A stretch of DNA of 64,000 nucleotides from CAZBGQ01 sp964491515 (GCA_964491515.1 CAZBGQ010000005.1:12155-76154), one strand, 5' to 3'. Counted from the stretch's first letter, positions 34,785 through 42,691 are shown. Program-made: numbers and translations. Notes: generated from the sequence alone by a model not told the origin.

Positions 34785-35219
34785 TTAATGAAAACTTGCG
34801 AGAGATGCCCGAACCCTTTTAATGATCCTCATTGGAACTCTATAGTCGCCTAATCCTTGATCTATAAATGCCTGGGGGTCCTCAATCAATACACTCCCAT
34901 TCGGGTCCAAAATAGCAATTTCCGGAGCCTCACGATCAAACTGCCAAAATGTTAGATCTACATATAAACCAGCTTTGGTCCTGTTCCAACTGTGGGGACA
35001 GGTTCTTGCGGGATCAAGAGGATCTTGATAATGCCCGGAGACCCGGGGGAATCCTAGCTCGCTTTCTACAAGTAGCCCTGCAGGAAGACAAGAATTTTGA
35101 CGTGGAAAACCTGGAAGCCCCTCAGATAGAGCCACGTGCATATTAAGTAATGAGACATGGGACTCCGTGTCTAATATTTTAGTATTTAGAAACTCATGGC
35201 CACCAGGCGTTCTAATCAT
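34785..35219 (-). CDS. transglutaminase-like papain-fold protein (candidate)
   Basis: 144 residues from the ATG at 35219; the promoter at 35243-35270 rules out the longer GTG start at 35252. The sequence shows a transglutaminase-like Cys-His-Asp pattern: Cys in NSCLPAGLLVESELGF at the head of a helix, then Gly-rich RVSGHY, His in CPHSWN, and Asp in GLYVDLTFWQF, twelve residues later. The strand order fits the small papain-like fold in which an HxW...D-L-T-x-x-Q-F block recurs. Reaction unknown: peptidase, amidase or cross-linking. Not secreted by any visible signal. Confidence 0.5.
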   Translation of the reverse strand: MIRTPGGHEFLNTKILDTESHVSLLNMHVALSEGLPGFPRQNSCLPAGLLVESELGFPRVSGHYQDPLDPARTCPHSWNRTKAGLYVDLTFWQFDREAPEIAILDPNGSVLIEDPQAFIDQGLGDYRVPMRIIKRVRASLASFH

Positions 35220-35242
35220 AGGTAAGTACAGTAAGGAGACTA

Positions 35243-35270
35243 AGGCTAACACAGCCTGGTACTATGTCAA
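35243..35270 (-). promoter_or_regulatory. promoter of the transglutaminase-like gene
   Basis: On the minus strand TTGACA (35270-35265), 16 bases, TAGCCT (35248-35243). Confidence 0.55.
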
Positions 35271-35297
35271 TTCAATGGAGTGCTTGCCTGTGAGCCA

Positions 35298-35324
35298 TTC
35301 GAACTTTAGGAGGGGAAGTTCGAA
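35298..35324. promoter_or_regulatory. perfect 9-bp inverted repeat
   Basis: TTCGAACTT (35298-35306) and AAGTTCGAA (35316-35324) flank a 9-base purine-rich loop. It lies between two minus-strand genes, upstream of the -35 of the transglutaminase-like gene, and has no T run, so an operator is more likely than a terminator. Confidence 0.4.
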
Positions 35325-35350
35325 CTAGGATACAATGTAAGTAGCCTAAG

Positions 35351-35608
35351 CTAGAAAAAGAGGAAATCGGCATTAGGGTGTATTCCTTTCTTCTGTGCCA
35401 AAAAGCCAGCAACAAGGCTAATGTCTGCATCTGGTGAAACAGTTAAAACAAGTCCCTCTCCATCTACCTGAACGTTACAATTTGTTAGTCCAGCTAATAC
35501 TCGTGCGATCGAATCTTTGTCCCCTTCGATAGGTCCAAATTTGCATTGAGAGAAATCGCTCGGGATAAGATCCAACTTGGTTTGCCAGTCTTCGCTTGGT
35601 GAGGACAT
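35351..35608 (-). CDS. small hypothetical protein
   Basis: 85 residues, not recognised. A compact alpha/beta pattern: N-terminal acidic segment, helix (DSIARVLAGL), strands (CNVQVDGEGLVLTVSP) and a C-terminal helix-strand. It has a well-formed promoter (TTGTAA, 17 bases, TATAAT), which supports it being real. Divergent from the tandem MutS-like gene. Confidence 0.6.
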   Translation of the reverse strand: MSSPSEDWQTKLDLIPSDFSQCKFGPIEGDKDSIARVLAGLTNCNVQVDGEGLVLTVSPDADISLVAGFLAQKKGIHPNADFLFF

Positions 35609-35635
35609 GGGAATTTATTAGATATAATTCTCTAA

Positions 35636-35664
35636 ATTATACCCCTTTAGGGGACGAATTACAA
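35636..35664 (-). promoter_or_regulatory. promoter of the 85-residue protein gene
   Basis: On the minus strand TTGTAA (35664-35659), a 17-base spacer, TATAAT (35641-35636). Confidence 0.7.
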
Positions 35665-35756
35665 TCGTTTAATCTGTAAATTCGCTGGGGTGACTGCCTG
35701 GAGGACTACAAATTGAAGCCTTACGCTTACTTAAAATAGCCCACCTGGTATTAAGG

Positions 35757-35785
35757 TTGACATTTTGGCGAAAATTAGCCATGAT
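35757..35785 (+). promoter_or_regulatory. possible promoter of the tandem MutS-like gene
   Basis: TTGACA (35757-35762) is clear; after 17 bases the best -10 is CATGAT (35780-35785), a four-of-six match. It places the start of transcription near 35792 and favours the ATG at 35813. Confidence 0.45.
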
Positions 35786-35812
35786 TAATCCCTTTTGTCC
35801 CTAATTCATTCA

Positions 35813-38800
35813 ATGGCAAACGCTTGGCCCGAACGTCAATTTTCATTCTATGATGCAGAACTTGGGTTAACTGAAAGAATCGGTGCCATTGTTCATAGGC
35901 ATCAAAACTTGATTGAAGACAGCAAAGGTCTCTCTTATGTATTGAGGGAGTCTATAGGTTTATTAGGAGAAAAGCTTCAGGAACTTCCGATTGAAGAAGT
36001 TTGCAGAATCGCAGATTCCGTTATCAAAGAAAATCAAAGACTAATTGAGCATTTTACGTTCCACAAAAATCCAGAACGCATAGCGATGAACGAAGAAATC
36101 CTGGAGCTAAGAAGGGATGTAGCACGCTTAATTCGTGAGCAATTGGCTGAGGGGATAGAACGTGTGACTGGTATGCCAAGAATGGCGATTGACGATAAAC
36201 TAAACCGGGCATTGAGGTTAACAATGGAAGATGGTGAAGACCGAGGACAAGGTCACATCGGGCGATTACTACGAAGGGCAGGAGTAGTGTCGAAGGAATA
36301 CAACTCAGGCCCGAAGGGAAAAGATCGGTTCTTGAAGCCAATTTCACTAGAAGAGGCCAGAAATTTTGCAAACTCATTAGAAATAATTTTGGAACAGGGT
36401 GAACTTGGGAGTCAAATGGAGGAATTTAAAAGATTGAGTAGCGCAGAAATCTCCGGCAACGGACAAACACTATTTCCCGGAGTCATATTTCATAGAAGAG
36501 GCACAGATAATGGGTATTTAGGAGATATCTCATATCCGCTGCGAAATGCCATCACCATCGGAGAGTTTGTGTTAGCACAACTGGATCGATTAGAAGCTGG
36601 CGTATATACCGATAGAATCCGCACTGCAGTAGAAGATTTTTTGGGTAGCGATGCGCGAGCAAAACTTGAACAATTTGCCGGGGCTCAGGAAGCTGGTTTA
36701 AATGGCAATATATTGAGGTCGCGTGGTGATTATACCGATAATGTTATTCCTCAAATCGCGCAAACCATAACAGCGGAACACGCTGAAGTAGTAGGAGCTT
36801 ACCAAGAAGCCCTTTGTCAATTTGAATATCTCTTAACGTGGGCAAATGTTTACGCTGATTGCGAAACTCCACACTGCAAAGCGGATATATCCGATGATTC
36901 ATCAGCAGGCCTTGCAATAAATGGGAGTAAAAATCCCACACTAGTGCTCGCACTAGAAGATGCTAGAAGAGTTGTTCCAAACGACATAGAATTTTCACGA
37001 GCAACCTCTAACAGTGTTTGTTTATCCGGTGCAAATGGTGGAGGAAAAACACACGTATTGGAATCTGTAGCCAACAATGCAGGATTAGCACCCCACAGAG
37101 GGTTAAGAGCCACTGCAGATAGTGTAACAACACCTTCCCTTGGGGGTTTGGAATATTCAGTCAATGCTAGCCAACATTCGGAAACTAAGAGCTCCTTTCA
37201 AAATTGGGTCATATATCTGATATCCCTTCTGCGAGATTTCACAGACGGAGAAGCAATAGTATTCCCAGAGCTAGTATTGCTAGATGAACCAGGAAGAGGA
37301 ACAGACGCTAAAGATGCCATTCCTCTGATTATTGGATTAATGAAATTTTTCCAAGATAGAGGTGTCTATTTTGGCTTTTCCACTCATTTCAATGAATTAG
37401 CTAAATACACAGAAATCATGGATGAATTGGGCATTACTGCTAGCTTTAATACTATGGAAAGAGAAACTCATAGAGTTGTCCCCGGAGTAGGACGAAGTAA
37501 TGGTATAGCCCTAGCGGAAGAAGCCCAATGGCCTGAAGAAATCACAGTAACTGCAAGAGAAATAGCTGGGCAAGCCGAGGAACCGCAAATATCGACCGCA
37601 CGTAGAATCTTAGCGGAGACTATTGAATCAATAGACCCCATCAGACTTAGTGAACGTGCAAGCGTTGAACTTGGCGTGCATGAGGTAGTTCGAGATGTGA
37701 CCTATGGAATATACAATCAAGTTGGTGAGAATACTCGTATTTTTGCTTTACACTCCCCATTCAGATACGACTATGCAGATAGTAACTTAAGTGAGCGCAG
37801 CAAAGAAGGATTTGAGGGTCATACTCCATGCCTACGACAAGATGCAGCTCACGCTTTTTGTGAAGAGTATTCACGTCCTCTCACTACAGAAGAAAAAGTC
37901 GCGCGAGTGAGTACTTTAGACTTGTTAAGAGGAGAGGCGGGAGAAAGATTAACAGGAAATATGGAGCAACTAGTTGAAGCTGCCACTTTATTTACAGTGA
38001 ACTATCAAGCAAAATACAGAGACCCAAGCCAAATCACTGAAAATATGACAGTCGGAAAAGAAGATAGAAGATCCTCATTGCACCGAAGAATGAGAGATTT
38101 CGAGAAGCGAGATGGAACAATTAGAAATACTATCGATAAGCAGATAGAATCTTGCCAAGGCATAGTAGATTCATTTGGAGATGCAGGAATATATCCAGCC
38201 CTAGAAGGATCAGTTGCGGGAATCGCAATATTTCTAGCTAGTGACGCTTGTGGTGAGCTTCAAGCGTTTTGGGAGGATGTTTATACATTTGAAGCAGCTA
38301 GTGTCTCCGATCATGCAAGAACATTTTTAGGGGGAATATCAAAAGTTTATGGCGCAAAACTAGCGGCAGAAAGAGGTCGACGTGTATATACAAGCGAACT
38401 TTGGGATCAATGGAATGCGCTATGTGCTAAACATGAAAAGGCAATTGCCGGACTTCACAATGCCATCCTGGAAGTGAATTTTTATAGCACGGTTGCCACG
38501 ACCGTAGAAAAAGAAAATTTTTGTAAGCCAGCTATTGCCACGGATAACACAATAGCAATAAGGCAGGCCTACAACACAGGCTTAGAAGTAAGAAATAGAA
38601 AAAGAATAGAGGAGCATGAAGAGAAAACTCGTGAGTTGGAAGAGATCCCTGTCGAACACAGGGGAGAGCAAATGGTCGAGGAGCTTCAATTAGTAGATAT
38701 TGTCCCTTCAGATATAGGCCTCTCCTTCGAGACTGGGGCAAAAATAATTGGAGGAAGTAATGGAGGAGGGAAAACAAAACTCTTATCAACTGTCGGGACC

Positions 38801-39331
38801 GAAGTACACAGAGCTCAGCAAATCGGATTCGTTGCCGCAGAGTCAGCCGAATTGCCTATAGTTTCACATGTAGACTTTTTAATAAGTACGGCTCTCCATG
38901 AAGAATTATCCAGTTCCGGAACGACGGAAGCACAAAAAATTAAAGCGGTTATAGATGCTTACGAAGCAGCAGGTTGCCCACGCAATGCCATAATTATGCT
39001 AGATGAGCCGGGTAAAGGGACTTCGGGAGAAGAAGCCATTCCTCTACTCATGGCATTAATGAGATATTGCGAAGAAAGAGGTGCCATGCTGGTGTTTACC
39101 ACCCATTTTTCGAATATCTATGACTACATGGCTAGGTTAACAGCAGATTCTGAAATTCCACACGAAGTTTTCCATATGAATTTCTTCTCGGAAGATGGAC
39201 AACGCTTTGTACTGCAAGAAGGAGAGGGCGCCAGTGAAGGAATCCGTGTATGTGAATATATGGGGCTAGGGGAAGAAGTCATTACAACGGCACGGTTTGT
39301 AGAGCGAAGAATTGGAGAATTAGCAGCATAG
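35813..39331 (+). CDS. tandem MutS-like ATPase (two MutS ATPase modules in one chain)
   Basis: 1172 residues from the ATG at 35813 (a TTG at 35795 would add six). Two MutS-type ABC ATPases are visible. Module 1: Walker A SGANGGGKT with Lys412, Walker B LVLLDEPGRGTD (Asp491, Glu492), His525 in FSTHFNEL, then SNGIALAEEAQWPEEI. Module 2: Walker A GGSNGGGKT with Lys987, Walker B IIMLDEPGKGTS (Asp1064, Glu1065), His1098 in FTTHFSNIYDYM, then a GIRVCEYMGLGEEVI tail. About 400 helical residues precede each ATPase, resembling the MutS core/lever region. I find no N-terminal mismatch-recognition domain (Phe-x-Glu) and no Smr endonuclease domain. MutS proteins work as dimers with composite ATP sites; here both halves are covalently joined, an intramolecular pseudo-dimer. 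Role unknown. Confidence 0.85.
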   Translation: MANAWPERQFSFYDAELGLTERIGAIVHRHQNLIEDSKGLSYVLRESIGLLGEKLQELPIEEVCRIADSVIKENQRLIEHFTFHKNPERIAMNEEILELRRDVARLIREQLAEGIERVTGMPRMAIDDKLNRALRLTMEDGEDRGQGHIGRLLRRAGVVSKEYNSGPKGKDRFLKPISLEEARNFANSLEIILEQGELGSQMEEFKRLSSAEISGNGQTLFPGVIFHRRGTDNGYLGDISYPLRNAITIGEFVLAQLDRLEAGVYTDRIRTAVEDFLGSDARAKLEQFAGAQEAGLNGNILRSRGDYTDNVIPQIAQTITAEHAEVVGAYQEALCQFEYLLTWANVYADCETPHCKADISDDSSAGLAINGSKNPTLVLALEDARRVVPNDIEFSRATSNSVCLSGANGGGKTHVLESVANNAGLAPHRGLRATADSVTTPSLGGLEYSVNASQHSETKSSFQNWVIYLISLLRDFTDGEAIVFPELVLLDEPGRGTDAKDAIPLIIGLMKFFQDRGVYFGFSTHFNELAKYTEIMDELGITASFNTMERETHRVVPGVGRSNGIALAEEAQWPEEITVTAREIAGQAEEPQISTARRILAETIESIDPIRLSERASVELGVHEVVRDVTYGIYNQVGENTRIFALHSPFRYDYADSNLSERSKEGFEGHTPCLRQDAAHAFCEEYSRPLTTEEKVARVSTLDLLRGEAGERLTGNMEQLVEAATLFTVNYQAKYRDPSQITENMTVGKEDRRSSLHRRMRDFEKRDGTIRNTIDKQIESCQGIVDSFGDAGIYPALEGSVAGIAIFLASDACGELQAFWEDVYTFEAASVSDHARTFLGGISKVYGAKLAAERGRRVYTSELWDQWNALCAKHEKAIAGLHNAILEVNFYSTVATTVEKENFCKPAIATDNTIAIRQAYNTGLEVRNRKRIEEHEEKTRELEEIPVEHRGEQMVEELQLVDIVPSDIGLSFETGAKIIGGSNGGGKTKLLSTVGTEVHRAQQIGFVAAESAELPIVSHVDFLISTALHEELSSSGTTEAQKIKAVIDAYEAAGCPRNAIIMLDEPGKGTSGEEAIPLLMALMRYCEERGAMLVFTTHFSNIYDYMARLTADSEIPHEVFHMNFFSEDGQRFVLQEGEGASEGIRVCEYMGLGEEVITTARFVERRIGELAA

Positions 39332-39394
39332 AATATAGTTAAATTACCCACTGATTTCTATCAGAGATTTTCGTTTTTAAACATGTGAAATCGA

Positions 39395-39472
39395 TGGGGT
39401 GGCTGATGGGTCTCGAACCCACGGCCTTCGGAGCCACAATCCGACGCTCTAACCTACTGAGCTACAGCCACC
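39395..39472 (-). tRNA. tRNA-His (GTG)
   Basis: Cloverleaf on the minus strand: acceptor stem GTGGCTG/CAGCCAC, D arm GCTC/GAGC, anticodon arm TCGGA-TTGTGGC-TCCGA with anticodon GTG, T arm GTGGG-TTCGAGA-CCCAT. The discriminator is C73, CCA is encoded, and an extra 5' G (position -1, at 39472) precedes the acceptor stem, as expected for tRNA-His. It lies between the tandem MutS-like gene and the VKOR gene. Confidence 0.97.
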
Positions 39473-39575
39473 ATAATGTGTGAGACGCAAGAAAGGAGCG
39501 TCAACCTATTCAAGAGTGCCAGTGTTCTTTCGCGTGTGGCAGAACAAAACGGCCCGCCTATTCTACGATGTTCGG

Positions 39576-39603
39576 TTTACAAATACAAGAGAGTTGATAC
39601 AAT
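39576..39603 (+). promoter_or_regulatory. promoter of the VKOR/thioredoxin unit
   Basis: TTTACA (39576-39581), 16 bases, TACAAT (39598-39603), 31 bases before the ATG at 39635. Confidence 0.55.
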
Positions 39604-39634
39604 CCCTTCAGACTTTGATCATAACCTCCCATTC

Positions 39635-40111
39635 ATGACGTCTAAAATCAACAAACGGCTCAAGTGGTTCCTCGGCCTTACCGGGTTAGCTATCCTTACT
39701 ACGGTCTATTTAAGCTACATGCACTTCAGGCCCACAGCTAGCACTTTATGCAAGATCAATGACTACCTAGACTGCGATATTGTAAATAAGAGCATCTACT
39801 CTGAGCTTTTTGATATCCCAGTGGCCATTCTTGGAATGGTGACTTATGTTTTACTATTTATTCTAGGGTGGATGGTTTTAAGAAAGATCAAACTCACTCA
39901 TATATGGAAGGCACTAAATCCAACAAATCTTCTCTGGTTCATGTTCGCCCTGACCGCGATTGGAGTACTCTTCTCAGCTTACTTAACGTACATTGAACTA
40001 TTTGTTCTGCACGCAATATGTATTTTCTGTATGATTCAACAAGTCATTATTATTGTTAATTTTTTCCTACTCTTATCGATTTTAAGCACTATCGATAATA
40101 AAAAAACTTAA
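39635..40111 (+). CDS. vitamin K epoxide reductase (VKOR) family membrane protein
   Basis: 158 residues from the ATG at 39635; the promoter and family match exclude the longer frame from 39476. Four or five membrane helices carry the VKOR pattern: loop Cys pair in TLCKINDYLDCDI, the Ser/Leu-rich turn (SELFDIPVAILGM), and the active-site CIFC in HAICIFCMIQQ. Bacterial VKOR reoxidises a periplasmic thioredoxin-like oxidase and passes electrons to quinone, replacing DsbB. The next gene, 18 bases on, encodes the expected thioredoxin partner. Confidence 0.93.
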   Translation: MTSKINKRLKWFLGLTGLAILTTVYLSYMHFRPTASTLCKINDYLDCDIVNKSIYSELFDIPVAILGMVTYVLLFILGWMVLRKIKLTHIWKALNPTNLLWFMFALTAIGVLFSAYLTYIELFVLHAICIFCMIQQVIIIVNFFLLLSILSTIDNKKT

Positions 40112-40129
40112 TTTTAACCAACTATTTCC

Positions 40130-40627
40130 ATGCTTATCAAAAACTTACTTCTCGGCGGTTCAGTACTTTCGCTCCTAATTCTCGCAGGATGCGGGGGAAC
40201 ATCAGGGGCAGACTATGCAGAATTCGCCCAGTGTCTAAACGATGAAGAAATTGTCATGTACGGGGCATTCTGGTGCCCTCACTGCGAGGATCAAAAGGAC
40301 CTATTTGGTGATTCCTTCGAAAACATCAACTACGTAGAATGTGACGCCAACGGAGAAAATCCACAGCCTGAACTCTGTATTGCGAACCAGATCACTGGAT
40401 ATCCAACCTGGACACGAAGTGACGGAGAACAGATGGCTGGATTTCGAACATTGGAACAACTTGAAGCATTTTCAACTTGTGAACTGCCAGAGGGAGCTCC
40501 TCGTGAATCAGTAGAGCCGGCAGTTGAGGTTGTCGAACCAGTGGCGGAACCAACACCAGCACCGGTTGAAGAACTTGCGGGCGAGGAAGAAGTGGAAGAA
40601 ACAGCCGAGCCGATTAGCGCTGAATAG
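40130..40627 (+). CDS. thioredoxin-like lipoprotein, partner of VKOR
   Basis: 165 residues. Signal peptide with lipobox LILAGC anchors it on the outer face of the membrane. The active site is WCPHC near residue 46-50, in the context VMYGAFWCPHCEDQKDLF, and cis-Pro is in GYPTW near residue 90. The last 50 residues are a Pro/Glu/Val-rich tail, probably disordered. With the VKOR next to it this forms a disulfide-forming system for exported proteins. A strong terminator follows. Confidence 0.93.
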   Translation: MLIKNLLLGGSVLSLLILAGCGGTSGADYAEFAQCLNDEEIVMYGAFWCPHCEDQKDLFGDSFENINYVECDANGENPQPELCIANQITGYPTWTRSDGEQMAGFRTLEQLEAFSTCELPEGAPRESVEPAVEVVEPVAEPTPAPVEELAGEEEVEETAEPISAE

Positions 40628-40650
40628 TTACCTGGAATTACATAGACGAA

Positions 40651-40674
40651 GGGGCGAGTTGTCGCCCCTTTTTT
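40651..40674 (+). terminator. intrinsic terminator of the VKOR/thioredoxin unit
   Basis: GGGGCGA, loop GTTG, TCGCCCC, followed by six Ts. Confidence 0.93.
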
Positions 40675-40715
40675 CTTAGTGTAAGGATACAAAAGAATGC
40701 AAAAATTTGGACATG

Positions 40716-40749
40716 AAAAAACCCCCGCCCTCCCTTGAGTCAGGGGTTT
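40716..40749 (-). terminator. intrinsic terminator of the metallopeptidase gene
   Basis: On the minus strand AAACCCC pairs with GGGGTTT and is followed by a T run (plus-strand A run at 40716-40721). The loop is about 17 bases. Confidence 0.7.
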
Positions 40750-40806
40750 CTTCGAATCTTGGAGGAGAGGTCTAGCCGAAGCCGGACAACCCTCAAGATT
40801 ATAGTT

Positions 40807-41649
40807 TTATGAATCAGATGACTCCAGAAGGGTCAAGAATGACTCCAGATCATAGTCCAGGCGAGTGGTGTCGTAATGACGATCCATCACCTGCAGAATT
40901 GGAGGCAGTGCGTCTGACGTGAAATTAAATTCAGTGTCTTCAAACACTACATCCCGCATAAACTCATATTTATCATTAAGTGCACGATTGTGTGCTGCCT
41001 GGAAACGAAACAATGGTCCGTGAAGGACATACATCGCATAAGTTTCTGCAAACTCCTCATAAGGATTTTCCATGGCATATCCAGAAACAAAATCCCGTGT
41101 TCTTCCTGTAAAAGAGCTATTGTTCTTCCAAGACACACCATAAAGTGCGACGCTTGGATCGGAACTATACACAGTTTTTCCGCGATCCACAAATGTTGTT
41201 TTTTCACCGTAAAGTGATCGTCCCAGTAGTCCAGTATCAACCACATGGCCAACCTCATGAATGAGGACAGCAGTGGTCTCTTCAACGCTCATATTCACGC
41301 AACGGAGGATCAAAGTATTTCCACCAGCCAAGCCACGACGCATCGTGGGGTCAAAGCTGAGAGTTAAACTTCGAACCGCCTTTACATGCTCAGCAGGCAA
41401 AACCTGAAAAGCACGAGCAACGGTATCTTCACAACGCCGAAGCGAAGCTGGATTCGCATTGCCACGAATCGAATAAGGAACATTTAAAGAGAGGAAGTCA
41501 CGGCTCCTTTGGTGGGCCTCACGAGCGGGGACCGCGACATCCTGAGTCAGATAACTTCCATAGACCACCTCGGAGGTGGGGGAGTAAAGGGGACTCTGTA
41601 CAAGTATTAGTTGGAAAAGGGCAAGACCTATCAGAGATGAACGAAACAT
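40807..41649 (-). CDS. secreted zinc metallopeptidase-like protein (HEXXH)
   Basis: 280 residues with an N-terminal signal peptide (FRSSLIGLALFQLILVQSPLYS). The zinc motif is HEVGH near residue 130, with a downstream EEFAETYAMYV near 200 that could supply the third ligand Glu. Such gluzincin-like extracellular enzymes cut protein substrates outside the cell. There are two Cys (CED and CVN) that could form the disulfide served by the VKOR system next door (inference). It has its own terminator and a consensus promoter. No specific peptidase family could be assigned. Confidence 0.8.
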   Translation of the reverse strand: MFRSSLIGLALFQLILVQSPLYSPTSEVVYGSYLTQDVAVPAREAHQRSRDFLSLNVPYSIRGNANPASLRRCEDTVARAFQVLPAEHVKAVRSLTLSFDPTMRRGLAGGNTLILRCVNMSVEETTAVLIHEVGHVVDTGLLGRSLYGEKTTFVDRGKTVYSSDPSVALYGVSWKNNSSFTGRTRDFVSGYAMENPYEEFAETYAMYVLHGPLFRFQAAHNRALNDKYEFMRDVVFEDTEFNFTSDALPPILQVMDRHYDTTRLDYDLESFLTLLESSDS

Positions 41650-41719
41650 GGAGTAAAGCGCTTAAAGATAAGGTTTTCGGCGCTTTTGTTTTTGTGTTCA
41701 GTTACTCGGTAGGCAGGGA

Positions 41720-41748
41720 AGTATATGTTATATATTTAGTTTTGTCAA
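41720..41748 (-). promoter_or_regulatory. promoter of the metallopeptidase gene
   Basis: On the minus strand TTGACA (41748-41743), a 17-base spacer, TATACT (41725-41720). Confidence 0.75.
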
Positions 41749-41866
41749 GGGGTGGGTTCTGGGCCCTAATCCGAAATGCACGTAACAGAAGCAAAAGGAG
41801 GAGAAAAGTGAACTGGGGATTTCCAAATCAAATGACGGTTAAGGGAAATCACTTCGTATATGAATA

Positions 41867-41886
41867 TGTGCGCGTGCACACTTTTT
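41867..41886. repeat. 20-base exact repeat of an HNH-gene segment
   Basis: The 20 bases here occur identically at 19066-19085 inside the HNH endonuclease gene. The flanking bases are also similar, and on the minus strand a short peptide (KPKISTKSVHAH) parallels the HNH KPKIEIKSVHAH. It may be a remnant of a related HNH gene. Confidence 0.4.
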
Positions 41887-41973
41887 GTGCTGATTTTAGG
41901 CTTAAATAAGGGATTTTACATATCGAAAAAAACCGCCAGGATGCGGAAGTGGGAAAACAAAATGGATTGGACT

Positions 41974-42064
41974 CGGGAGAGGTCAGTGAGGAAAGGCGCC
42001 GGACAGGGAAGCTGTACGAGCCAAAAATCAATCTAATCCTCTCCCGCGTAATGCGGGAGTTTTG
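41974..42064 (+). promoter_or_regulatory. attenuator-like leader with mutually exclusive stems
   Basis: A terminator hairpin CTCCCGC (42041-42047), loop GTAAT, GCGGGAG (42053-42059) is followed by TTTT. Its left arm also pairs with an upstream segment: CGGGAGAGG (41974-41982) is perfectly complementary to CCTCTCCCG (42038-42046). The two pairings exclude each other, as in riboswitches and attenuators. The region between has smaller stems (ACAG/CTGT near 42003-42014). No known riboswitch class is recognised. A downstream AAAGGAG and ATG at 42087 exist, but the frame there enters the GC-rich islet. Confidence 0.5.
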
Positions 42065-42104
42065 AGTGTTCTAAAGGAGATCAAAAATGAAAAGGTCCTT
42101 TCTA

Positions 42105-42130
42105 GGGGCGGCCGCCGAAGCGGCCGCCCC
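42105..42130 (-). terminator. GC-rich hairpin, likely terminator of the lipoprotein gene
   Basis: An 11-bp perfect stem (GGGGCGGCCGC with its complement) has a TTCG tetraloop on the minus strand. Downstream on that strand there is a T-rich stretch (CCTTTTCATTTTT). It lies about 50 bases beyond the lipoprotein stop. Confidence 0.6.
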
Positions 42131-42178
42131 CAAAGGCTTCAGGTTAGGAAAGGAGGAAAGGACAAAAGAGAGGAAGGA

Positions 42179-42691
42179 TCAGAGGGAGGCAGGGGCGGGA
42201 CGCCCCTTATACCACTTCCAGAACCACGTGATGGGTTCCCAGATGGTGACCACGAGGGCCACCATGGTCGCCCAGCTGAAGAACCCGAAGGTCCCCCAGT
42301 AGACGCCGAAGCAGACGGTCGCGAGCGTGATGCTCACGCCGCTCTGGATCGGGCCGGAGCCCTTCCAGACGCGGACAATGAACCCCAGGAAGAGGACGAT
42401 GATGATCGCCCCTCCCTGAGCCATCTGTCCGAACCCTCGGAAGGGGTTCCACCCCTTGCTCTTCTTCTTGCTCTTCTTCGTCTTCTTCTTCCCCTTCTCT
42501 TCGGCCGCATCAGCGGCCTCCTCTCCGGCCTCGTAGGCCGCGAGTTCTCCCCGGAGGGAGTCGTCGCGATCCCAGCGGGACTGCCAGTCATCCGCGTCCT
42601 CGGCCTCGGTGGAGGTGGAGGACGACGAGCAACTGATCATTCCCAGGCTGAGGACCAGGAGGCACAGGGGGGTCAGCAGGAACTTCGACAT
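42179..42691 (-). CDS. lipoprotein with Lys-rich region and membrane helices, GC-rich
   Basis: 170 residues from the ATG at 42691, preceded by GGAG at a proper distance. Signal peptide with lipobox LSLGMISC, then a Ser-rich and acidic segment, a basic run (GKKKTKKSKKKSKGW near 65-80), and two or three hydrophobic helices (about 88-108, 115-150). No family recognised. The coding DNA is clearly more GC-rich (third positions nearly all G or C) than every neighbour, with GC-rich codons such as GGG, GCC and CTC. This marks recent transfer, or a fragment from another genome in the assembly. It ends in TGA. Confidence 0.65.
   Translation of the reverse strand: MSKFLLTPLCLLVLSLGMISCSSSSTSTEAEDADDWQSRWDRDDSLRGELAAYEAGEEAADAAEEKGKKKTKKSKKKSKGWNPFRGFGQMAQGGAIIIVLFLGFIVRVWKGSGPIQSGVSITLATVCFGVYWGTFGFFSWATMVALVVTIWEPITWFWKWYKGRPAPASL

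Noticed and set aside
41637..41909. 90-residue plus-strand open frame
   Set aside because: It crosses the promoter and start of the metallopeptidase gene on the other strand and has no protein-like pattern.
41925..41946. Minus-strand terminator (CCGC/GCGG followed by T run)
   Set aside because: The stem is only four pairs and no minus-strand transcript is evident, so it is not listed as a feature.
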